Below, piece by piece: positions 1-5,087 of a DNA stretch of 8,373 nucleotides. Made by a program: the position numbers and the translations under genes. The notes beneath the pieces are model-generated. The model saw nothing but the letters and a program-made list of their open reading frames with translations. It was not told the DNA's origin and ran no database searches. The DNA comes from a bacterium (GTDB lineage: Bacteria; Bacillota_I; Bacilli_A; RF39; UBA660), in the NCBI GenBank assembly GCA_029007685.1, contig JAQXIG010000162.1:1-8373 (forward strand). The letters are read 5' to 3'. Within the stretch, counting starts at the first letter, position 1; each line of letters begins with the position of its first letter.

Positions 1-294
1 GTGGTTCTACCAGGTTTAAAGATGAATTTTTAAAGGTGCAAAAAGATTTAAAACTAAAAGGAAATATAGTTATTTCTGTAGGATTATTTGGATTCTGAGA
101 TATGGGAAAATATGGATGAAGGGACTTTAACTAAAACAAAGGAAATGCTAGATGATATGCATAAAAGAAAAATAGATATGTCTGATGAGATTTTTGTTAT
201 AAATGTTAATGGATACATAGGAGAAAGTACTAAATCGGAAATTGAATATGCGAAATCTCTTGGTAAGAGGGTAAATTATTTGGAAAATAAATAA
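1..294 (+). pseudogene. 3' part of a conserved deoxyribosyltransferase-like protein gene, frameshifted near 90-96
   Basis: Two reading frames together give one continuous protein. From position 3 the frame reads GSTRFKDEFLKVQKDL and then ISVGLFG, and meets TGA at 96-98. From about 94 the next frame continues SEIWENMDEGTLTKTKEMLD and ends in GESTKSEIEYAKSLGKRVNY with TAA at 292-294. From memory, this matches a widespread small conserved protein usually called hypothetical or nucleoside 2-deoxyribosyltransferase-like, in which the junction reads GLFGHS. Here the His is missing, which fits loss of two bases (gga-cat-tct to gga-tct with a stray base). The only start in the downstream frame is a TTG at 88 with no Shine-Dalgarno, so a separate 68-residue gene is unlikely. 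The 5' end lies outside the window. It could be a true pseudogene or an assembly error. The family assignment is from memory; the frame break is seen directly. Confidence 0.7.
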
Positions 295-321
295 TTTATA
301 GTAATAAAGAAGGTGAAAACA

Positions 322-1209
322 ATGAATAATAGTAATGAAAAGTTAACTAAAGTCGGAATTAACTGGTACCCTGGTCATATGGCTAAGACTAGACGTGAAA
401 TAAAAGAAAAAATTGATTTAATTGATATTGTGTTCGAAGTGGTTGATGCTAGAATGCCAATTAGTTCTAAAATAGTAGATATTGATACAATTATAAGAGA
501 AAAACCTCATATTTTAATTATGACTAAATATGATATATGTGATGAAATAGAAACTAATAAGATAATTGAACATTATAAAAATAGAGGATATGATGTTATT
601 AATGTTGATTTAATGAATGGCAAAAATGTAAATAAAATAATTGAAAAGAGTCAAGAATTACTAAAAGAAATGAATGCTAAGAGAAAGGAAAAAGGATTAA
701 AACCGCGCTCAATCAGAGCCTTAATAGTGGGAAGCCCTAATGTAGGAAAAAGCACTTTAATTAATCGTTTAGTTGGAAAAAAAGTAGCGAGTATTGGAAA
801 TAGACCTGGTGTTACTAAAAATTTAGGATGGATTAGAATTCATAAAGATATTGATTTATTAGATTCACCTGGTATTTTATGGCCAAAATTAGAAAATCAA
901 TATCAGGCCTCAATCTTAGCTAGTCTTTCTTCGATCAAAGAAGAAATCTTAGATCAACAACAAATAGCTTTATTTATATTAGAAATTATGAATAAGTTAT
1001 ATCCAAATAAATTAAAAGAACGTTATGGTATTGAAAATATTAACCTTAATGATATTGAACCCACTTTAGAATTAATAGCTAAAAAAAGAGGGGCTTTAAT
1101 GAGGGGTGGAGTTTTTGATTATGATAAAGTATATTCAATAATCATAAGAGATTTAAAAGATGGTAATTTTGGTAAAGTTACTTTAGATCGATTAGATGAA
1201 CAGGTGTAA
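322..1209 (+). CDS. rbgA: Ribosome biogenesis GTPase RbgA (YlqF)
   Basis: RbgA is a circularly permuted GTPase that binds late 50S precursors and is needed for incorporation of late proteins such as L16. It acts in the cytoplasm. The G motifs appear in the permuted order. The N-terminal signature NWYPGHM is at residues 14-20, G4 is TKYD at 68-71 (often NKxD in relatives), G1 is GSPNVGKST at 137-145, and G3 is DSPG at 181-184 followed by ILWPK. The C-terminal helical domain carries LKERYG and KRGxLMxGG as in the Bacillus protein. I chose ATG 322 (295 aa): AAGAAGGTG at 307-315 is a good Shine-Dalgarno six bases upstream, and the in-frame GTG at 313 lies inside it. Family members are about 280-300 aa, so it is full length. 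It sits 27 bases after the broken gene and one base before rnhB, a pairing common in Bacillota. I see no separate promoter. Confidence 0.96.
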   Translation: MNNSNEKLTKVGINWYPGHMAKTRREIKEKIDLIDIVFEVVDARMPISSKIVDIDTIIREKPHILIMTKYDICDEIETNKIIEHYKNRGYDVINVDLMNGKNVNKIIEKSQELLKEMNAKRKEKGLKPRSIRALIVGSPNVGKSTLINRLVGKKVASIGNRPGVTKNLGWIRIHKDIDLLDSPGILWPKLENQYQASILASLSSIKEEILDQQQIALFILEIMNKLYPNKLKERYGIENINLNDIEPTLELIAKKRGALMRGGVFDYDKVYSIIIRDLKDGNFGKVTLDRLDEQV

Positions 1210-1210
1210 T

Positions 1211-1837
1211 ATGGAGAAGGTGGATTTATATCAATATGAAAAAGAGTTATGGAGTAATAATGTAAAATATGTGGCTGGAGTTGATGAAGTTGGAAGAGGT
1301 CCATTAATAGGTCCAGTAGTTACAGCTTGTGTTATTCTATCGCCTGATTTTAAACTTGAGGGCTTAAATGATTCCAAAAAATTATCTGAGAAAAAAAGAG
1401 AATTATTTTATGATTATATAATGAAGCATGCCCTATCAGTAAGTGTTGGGATAGTTGATGAAAAAATTATAGATGAAGTTAATATCTATGAAGCGACGAA
1501 ACTTGCTATGTATCAGGCTATTAATAATAGTAAAATTAAACCTGAACATGTTTTAATTGATGCAATGAAATTAGATGAATTAGAAATTGCGTCTACTTCA
1601 ATTATTAAAGGTGATGCTAAGAGTATCTCAATAGCTGCAGCTAGTGTTATTGCGAAAGTAACTCGAGATAAGATGATGCTTGAACTTGACAATAAATATC
1701 CAATGTATGGCTTTAAATCACATAAGGGATACCCAACTAAAAAACATGTCGAAGCAATAAGGAAATATGGGCTTATTGAAGGGTATCGAAAAACCTATCG
1801 TCCAGTAAAAGAATACTTAAATACGGTATCTGAATAA
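1211..1837 (+). CDS. rnhB: Ribonuclease HII
   Basis: RNase HII cuts RNA in RNA-DNA hybrids and nicks 5' of single ribonucleotides in DNA, starting ribonucleotide excision repair. The 208-residue product is single-domain and full length. The metal-binding carboxylates are present: D25 and E26 in DEVGRG, D117 in LIDAMKLD, and D135 in KGDAKS. The conserved ISIAAASVIAKVTRD helix is at 139-153 and the substrate-contact block GYPTKKH follows. The GRG at 28-30 that reads the 2'-OH junction is intact, which separates it from RNase HIII. I chose ATG 1211 because AGGTG at 1202-1206, inside the end of rbgA, can serve as ribosome site with four bases of spacing. An in-frame TTG at 1196 would add five residues but lacks a comparable site. 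The one-base gap from rbgA suggests translational coupling. A T-tract follows at 1851-1858, but the only hairpin there is pure A-U. Confidence 0.96.
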   Translation: MEKVDLYQYEKELWSNNVKYVAGVDEVGRGPLIGPVVTACVILSPDFKLEGLNDSKKLSEKKRELFYDYIMKHALSVSVGIVDEKIIDEVNIYEATKLAMYQAINNSKIKPEHVLIDAMKLDELEIASTSIIKGDAKSISIAAASVIAKVTRDKMMLELDNKYPMYGFKSHKGYPTKKHVEAIRKYGLIEGYRKTYRPVKEYLNTVSE

Positions 1838-1873
1838 CCTAATAAAGTACTTTTTTTTATTTTGGATAAATAC

Positions 1874-1902
1874 TTGTAAAAGCACAGAAACTAATATATA
1901 AT
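1874..1902 (+). promoter_or_regulatory. Sigma-A-type promoter for the first prepilin gene
   Basis: TTGTAA at 1874-1879 is separated by exactly 17 bases from a perfect TATAAT at 1897-1902. Transcription should start near 1909, giving a 5' UTR of about 21 bases with AAGGAG at 1914-1919 as the ribosome site. This makes the prepilin independent of the rbgA-rnhB unit. Confidence 0.7.
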
Positions 1903-1929
1903 CAAAATATAGTAAGGAGAGTAGGATGT

Positions 1930-2460
1930 ATGAAGAATATGAAGAAAAAAAACAGACAAAAAGGTTTTACCTTAATTGAACTGCTAGCGGTATTGATCAT
2001 TCTATCAATCATTATGGGGATAGCTATCCCTAATGTGATTTCCACTCTAGACCGTAGCAAAAAAGATACATATATCAGTGATGCTAAAAAGTTTTTAACA
2101 CTAGCTAAAACTAAATTAGCTACAGATATTACGAAACCATACGGAAAAGAAGCTGTAAAAATAACCTTATCGTGTGTAGATAATCAAGATTTAACCAAAG
2201 ACCCAGAAGGTAATAACTATGATGAAGATAATTCTTTTGTGATTGTGACCAAAACGGAAACTGGTGAGTTGACTTATCATGTTAATTTAGTAGCAATAGA
2301 TTCTGAAGGTAAGCCTACTAGAGGAATTAGATTGAAGAAAAAATCAGAATTAGATGGAGATAACCGTTTGCAATATGTGGAGAAAAATATTACAATTCCG
2401 AGTGATGATGAGATTATGAAAGTTATTGGAGCTAACAGTATTGTTTCTTGTAAACCCTAA
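1930..2460 (+). CDS. Type IV pilin-like (ComGC/GspG-type) prepilin 1
   Basis: The 176-residue protein starts with a basic 12-residue leader ending in QKG, then FTLIELLAV and a hydrophobic helix to about residue 34. This is the class III signal cut between Gly12 and Phe13 by a prepilin peptidase, which also methylates the new N-terminal Phe. Glu17 (mature +5) and Pro34 (mature +22) are the usual pilin positions. The rest is a small hydrophilic head. The block NSFVIV...Y-V-L-AIDSEGKPTRGI resembles the same region of the two following proteins. Two cysteines, C82 and C174 (third from the end), could form a disulfide that closes the C-terminal part. ATG 1930 has AAGGAG at 1914-1919, ten bases upstream. 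No ATPase, platform protein or peptidase gene is nearby, so partner and role (pseudopilus, DNA uptake or surface filament) cannot be told. Confidence 0.9.
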   Translation: MKNMKKKNRQKGFTLIELLAVLIILSIIMGIAIPNVISTLDRSKKDTYISDAKKFLTLAKTKLATDITKPYGKEAVKITLSCVDNQDLTKDPEGNNYDEDNSFVIVTKTETGELTYHVNLVAIDSEGKPTRGIRLKKKSELDGDNRLQYVEKNITIPSDDEIMKVIGANSIVSCKP

Positions 2461-2464
2461 CGAA

Positions 2465-2485
2465 CAATCTAAATATAATAGATTG
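2465..2485. repeat. Inverted repeat overlapping the -35 of the second prepilin promoter
   Basis: CAATCTA at 2465-2471 and TAGATTG at 2479-2485 are perfect 7-base arms with a 7-base spacer. The right arm covers the first three bases of the TTGACA -35 box. No T-tract follows, so a terminator is unlikely. An operator is possible, but one short palindrome in AT-rich DNA is weak evidence. Confidence 0.35.
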
Positions 2486-2512
2486 ACACTTTAAAATAAA
2501 ATATGCTAAGAT
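2483..2512 (+). promoter_or_regulatory. Promoter of the second prepilin gene, extended -10
   Basis: A consensus TTGACA at 2483-2488 is followed after 18 bases by TAAGAT at 2507-2512, preceded by TG at 2504-2505, which forms an extended -10 (TGCTAAGAT). The predicted start near 2519 gives a UTR of about 20 bases, with TAGGAGGAG just before the ATG at 2539. Confidence 0.65.
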
Positions 2513-2538
2513 GAATGCAATAGAATAGGAGGAGAAAG

Positions 2539-3051
2539 ATGAAAAAATTAAATAAAAAAGGATTTACCTTAATTGAATTATTGGCCGTAATTGTAATTTT
2601 AGCAGTAGTATTAGGAATTGCTATTCCTGCCGTTTCTAAATACATTACTCAGTCAAGAAAAAATGGCTATGTAGACAACTTATTACAATTTATAGATGCT
2701 GCTAGAAAAGGTGCGACTCTTGGTGATGAATTTGAGTTGCCTGTAGATGAGGGCAGTAAGACGGTTATTACCTTTGAACAGCTTGAAAGCTCATTAGAAA
2801 AAGGTGGTAAAACGAGTCCTTATGGCAATCCGTGGAATTTGAATAATTCATTTGTTGTTATTCAGAATACAGGGTCAAGTGATTTGCCTAAATATACTTA
2901 TTATGTAACTGCTACAGATGGTAAATATGCAACTGGTACGAGTGGAGAAAGTAAAGCAGAAATTATTGCTGAAAATGATTTGAAGGCAAGCCATGTTGTT
3001 AGAATGGATGGGGGCGGGTTAGACCCAAAAAATTTTGAAATGCCTGATTGA
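2539..3051 (+). CDS. Type IV pilin-like prepilin 2
   Basis: The 170-residue protein has an 8-residue basic leader (MKKLNKKG), then FTLIELLAVIVILAVVLGIA with Glu at mature +5 and Pro at mature +22. The prepilin peptidase cut is predicted after Gly8. The head domain aligns by eye with prepilin 3: SPYGNPWNLNNSFVVIQNTG followed by SSD and Y-YYV-A-D matches SSY, W, SY-VIV, G-SD and YEYYVAA-D there. It has no cysteine, unlike its neighbours. The start is clear: AGGAGG at 2528-2533, five bases from the ATG. It has its own promoter, and a hairpin terminator follows at 3083-3110, so it is probably a single-gene unit, perhaps with read-through from prepilin 1. Its exact role is unknown; the pilin-like fold and inner-membrane insertion follow from the N-terminus. 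Confidence 0.9.
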   Translation: MKKLNKKGFTLIELLAVIVILAVVLGIAIPAVSKYITQSRKNGYVDNLLQFIDAARKGATLGDEFELPVDEGSKTVITFEQLESSLEKGGKTSPYGNPWNLNNSFVVIQNTGSSDLPKYTYYVTATDGKYATGTSGESKAEIIAENDLKASHVVRMDGGGLDPKNFEMPD

Positions 3052-3052
3052 T

Positions 3053-3082
3053 ATAGGAGGAACAAAATAGAATCAGTTAAGT
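3053..3082 (+). pseudogene. Possible 5' relic of another prepilin gene with a damaged start codon
   Basis: One base after the prepilin 2 stop there is a strong ribosome site, ATAGGAGGA at 3053-3061, with no usable start codon after it. If one A is dropped from ATAG at about 3067-3070, the next bases read ATGAATCAGTTAAGTAAA (MNQLSK). This is the form of a prepilin leader (compare MKKLNK in prepilin 2 and MNQK in prepilin 3). The nucleotides from ATAGGAGGA through this stretch align with the ribosome site and first codons of prepilin 2 with one gap. The similarity ends at the terminator hairpin. A chance match in A-rich leader sequence cannot be excluded. Confidence 0.35.
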
Positions 3083-3110
3083 AAAACCTATTTTTAGGTT
3101 TTTTCTTTTT
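3083..3110 (+). terminator. Rho-independent terminator after prepilin 2
   Basis: AAAACCTA at 3083-3090 pairs perfectly with TAGGTTTT at 3095-3102 around a TTTT loop, and T-rich sequence continues to 3110. It separates prepilin 2 from the prepilin 3 promoter. Confidence 0.75.
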
Positions 3111-3134
3111 GGGATTTCTATTTTATTCAATTTA

Positions 3135-3143
3135 TGCTATGAT
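3135..3143 (+). promoter_or_regulatory. Extended -10 promoter of the third prepilin gene
   Basis: TGCTATGAT (TG at 3135-3136, -10 TATGAT at 3138-3143) is an extended -10. The -35 is poor (TTTCTA at 3115-3120, 17-base spacing). The 14 bases at 3133-3146 match those at 2502-2515 before prepilin 2 with one difference. The start near 3150 leaves a UTR of only about 15 bases before ATG 3165. Confidence 0.55.
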
Positions 3144-3164
3144 GAAATAGAGGGATGTGGAAGC

Positions 3165-3764
3165 ATGAATCAAAAAGGTTTTACATTAGTAGAATTACTA
3201 GGTGTTATTGTAATATTAGGGATTGTTTTAAATATTGCGATACCAGCGATCTCAAACTATATCGAAAAATCTAGAAGAGAAGCTTTTGTATCCACTCTAA
3301 ATCAATATGTTGAAGCTGTTCAACGTGGGATAATTGCTGAAGAATATAGTGCTCCTATAAATTCTGATCAGGCAACCATTGTATCATTAAATGCGATTTC
3401 TTTAGATAAAGGAAAGTTTGAATCATCATACCAAAGTGCCTGGATAAAAAGCAAAAGTTATGTGATAGTGATTAATGTTGGTACGAGTGATAACATAAAT
3501 TACGAATATTATGTTGCTGCCCAAGATGAAAAAGACCATGCAGTTGCTTTGATTAAATCGGAAAATATCAATCGCGGTAAAGTAATTAGCAATGCCAAAA
3601 ATAAAATGGAAGTAACGATTCAAGCTCTATGTGGAAACGAAACTGGAAAACAACAAACACTTTCCACTATTAAAGGATTAGAAGAAAAACAACCCACCAA
3701 CGAACAAAATCAAAAAATAGATTGGCAGGCAGTTATTTATAGTGGTAAAAACTGTGCCTCATAA
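3165..3764 (+). CDS. Type IV pilin-like prepilin 3
   Basis: The 199-residue protein has a very short leader (MNQKG), then FTLVELLGVIVILGIVLNIA with Glu at mature +5 and Pro at mature +22. Cleavage is predicted after Gly5. The head shares with prepilin 2 the pattern S-Y, W, SY-VIV, G-SD, YEYYVAA and D-K. It has a longer tail rich in Lys, Asn and Gln, with C156 and C197 (third from the end), a spacing that recalls the disulfide-bounded D-region of type IV pilins. The ATG at 3165 is preceded by AGAGGG at 3149-3154. The stop codon is 14 bases from the nfo start and no terminator lies between, so nfo is probably cotranscribed with it. The larger head and the promoter after a terminator suggest it is expressed separately from prepilin 2. 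Function is unknown. Confidence 0.9.
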   Translation: MNQKGFTLVELLGVIVILGIVLNIAIPAISNYIEKSRREAFVSTLNQYVEAVQRGIIAEEYSAPINSDQATIVSLNAISLDKGKFESSYQSAWIKSKSYVIVINVGTSDNINYEYYVAAQDEKDHAVALIKSENINRGKVISNAKNKMEVTIQALCGNETGKQQTLSTIKGLEEKQPTNEQNQKIDWQAVIYSGKNCAS

Positions 3765-3778
3765 GGAAGTGATCAATT

Positions 3779-4663
3779 ATGCTAATAGGATCTCATGTAT
3801 CCTTTGATAAAGAAGAACAACTTGTAAAAAGTGTTAAAGAAGCCATTTCGTATGGATCTACTACTTTCATGTTTTATACTGGAGCACCACAAAACACCAA
3901 TCGTTCAAAAATAAAAGATGAAAAAACTAAGGAAGCGATTCGGTTAATGCAAGATAACAATATCGACATAGATAAAGTTATTGTTCATGCACCCTATATT
4001 ATTAATCTCGCTAACCTAGCAAATCTAGATTTCGGAGTTCGTTTTCTAAAAGAAGAATTAGAACGAAGTGAACAATTAGGAATCAAATATATAGTGCTGC
4101 ACCCTGGAAGTCATGTAGGAGTAGGAATCGAAGAAGGGATAAAAAATATCATCCTAGGCCTAAACACAACTTTAAAGAACTACCAAGGAGACATTAAAAT
4201 TTTATTAGAAACCATGGCCGGGAAAGGAACGGAAATTGGAAGCAAATTAGAAGAATTAAAACAAATTATCGATGGAGTAGACCAAAAAGAAAAGATCGGA
4301 GTTTGCTTAGATACTTGCCATTTAAATGATAGTGGTTATGATGTTGATGATATTGACAATCTATTAATAGAAGTTGACAACATAATCGGATTAGATAAAG
4401 TTTATTGTATTCATTTAAATGATAGTAAAAACGATAAAAGCAGCCATAAAGATCGTCATGAAAACTTTGGTTTTGGTAGAATTGGATTTGATACATTAAT
4501 CAAATATGTATATCACCCCAAACTAGAGCACATACCTAAAATTTTAGAGACCCCATATATCGATAAAACCTATCCTCCTTATCGCTACGAAATAAAAATG
4601 ATTCAAGGAAAAAAATTTCTCTCTGATTTAATCGAAAAAATAAGAAAAAAGGAGGAAATTTAA
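3779..4663 (+). CDS. nfo: Endonuclease IV (AP endonuclease)
   Basis: Nfo cuts DNA 5' of abasic sites and removes 3'-blocking groups in base excision repair. It is a TIM barrel with three zinc ions. All nine ligands known from the E. coli enzyme can be placed: H70 (VHAPYIINLA), H108 (LHPGSH), E144 (LETMAG), D178 and H181 (CLDTCHLNDSGYD), H212 (IHLNDSK), D225 and H227 (KDRHENFG) and E257 (LETP). The protein has 294 residues, usual for the family, with no truncation. ATG 3779 has AAGGAAGTGA at 3763-3772 as ribosome site, six bases upstream and overlapping the prepilin 3 stop. No promoter of its own is visible, so it appears to depend on the prepilin 3 promoter, an unusual partner for a repair gene. 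A strong hairpin at 4681-4722 ends it. Confidence 0.97.
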   Translation: MLIGSHVSFDKEEQLVKSVKEAISYGSTTFMFYTGAPQNTNRSKIKDEKTKEAIRLMQDNNIDIDKVIVHAPYIINLANLANLDFGVRFLKEELERSEQLGIKYIVLHPGSHVGVGIEEGIKNIILGLNTTLKNYQGDIKILLETMAGKGTEIGSKLEELKQIIDGVDQKEKIGVCLDTCHLNDSGYDVDDIDNLLIEVDNIIGLDKVYCIHLNDSKNDKSSHKDRHENFGFGRIGFDTLIKYVYHPKLEHIPKILETPYIDKTYPPYRYEIKMIQGKKFLSDLIEKIRKKEEI

Positions 4664-4680
4664 AAACATTTAACGAAAAT

Positions 4681-4722
4681 AAAAAAGAGATATGAATATT
4701 TGTATTTTCATCTCTCTTTTTT
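4681..4722. terminator. Bidirectional terminator between convergent genes
   Basis: The 16-base arms 4681-4696 and 4707-4722 pair with one mismatch (T4691 against C4712) around a 10-base loop. The outer six pairs are A-T, so each strand ends in a T-tract. It lies 17 bases after nfo and 47 bases after the minus-strand gene, and can serve both. Confidence 0.85.
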
Positions 4723-4769
4723 ACATGAAAAACATCACAATCCCAAACGGTAACAAGCTAGCTAGATAC

Positions 4770-5021
4770 TTATGATCCTAAATAACATTTATATTTTTGA
4801 AAAAGTTCCATAATAATATCATAAGTAGCTGGTTCCACTTCTAATTTGATTTCTTCTAAAGAATGAAAATCACCTTCTACAATCTCTTTACCTTTATACT
4901 TGATATACCGAAATATCGTTTCTATATCTTTTTGACAGATTGAATATCGATTTTTTTGAATAAAATATTCTACATCCTCTAGTTTCAAATTTTGAATATA
5001 ACTGATAATAAAAGTTTTCAT
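4770..5021 (-). CDS. Small protein resembling the YqfT/DUF2624 family
   Basis: This is an 83-residue soluble protein rich in Lys, Glu, Ile and Tyr, with no signal peptide, membrane segment or cysteine cluster. The ATG (5021-5019) has AGGGTGA four bases upstream (reverse complement of 5026-5032), a good ribosome site, which supports a real gene. The predicted pattern is a helical N-terminal part (NLKLEDVEYFIQKNR), then YSICQKDIETIFRYIK, then a short segment GKEIVEGDF and a last helix ending ELFQKYK. This layout recalls Bacillus YqfT (DUF2624), which lies next to nfo (yqfS) there, so neighbourhood supports the guess. The family has no known function. It converges on nfo and is divergent from the PBP gene; the 66-base spacer between them must hold both promoters, but I see no clear -10/-35 pair. 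Gene call fairly sure, family tentative. Confidence 0.75.
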   Translation of the reverse strand: MKTFIISYIQNLKLEDVEYFIQKNRYSICQKDIETIFRYIKYKGKEIVEGDFHSLEEIKLEVEPATYDIIMELFQKYKCYLGS

Positions 5022-5087
5022 CTAATCACCCTGTAAAATATATGTAAGTTTTTTAAAAAAAATCACAAACTAATAACGGTGAGAAAA

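Noticed and set aside
90..99. Programmed +1 frameshift like that of prfB, with TTC-TGA at the stop.
   Set aside because: The slip would move tRNA-Phe from TTC to TCT with poor re-pairing, there is no upstream internal Shine-Dalgarno at the needed distance, and the expected His would still be missing. Base loss explains it better.
313..321. GTG start three codons upstream for rbgA.
   Set aside because: The GTG is part of the Shine-Dalgarno AAGAAGGTG itself; ATG 322 is at proper spacing.
1841..1860. Terminator after rnhB (T8 tract at 1851-1858).
   Set aside because: The only pairing is a short A-U stem (AATAAA with TTTATT) or a loopless palindrome AAAGTACTTT. Termination is possible but not supported well enough to list.
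3426..3623. Minus-strand open frames inside prepilin 3, nfo, efp and the rbgA-rnhB junction (1119-1304, 3426-3623, 4266-4496, 7791-7976).
   Set aside because: All lie opposite clear coding sequence, have no ribosome site and have compositions expected of AT-rich antisense frames.
5079..5087. GTG start three codons upstream for the PBP.
   Set aside because: It lies inside the GGTGA ribosome site that serves ATG 5088.
5022..5087. Divergent promoters in the 66-base spacer between the small minus-strand gene and the PBP.
   Set aside because: Both must be transcribed from about here, but neither strand shows a convincing -10/-35 pair (for example TTGTGA-N17-ACATAT on the minus strand), so no site is called.
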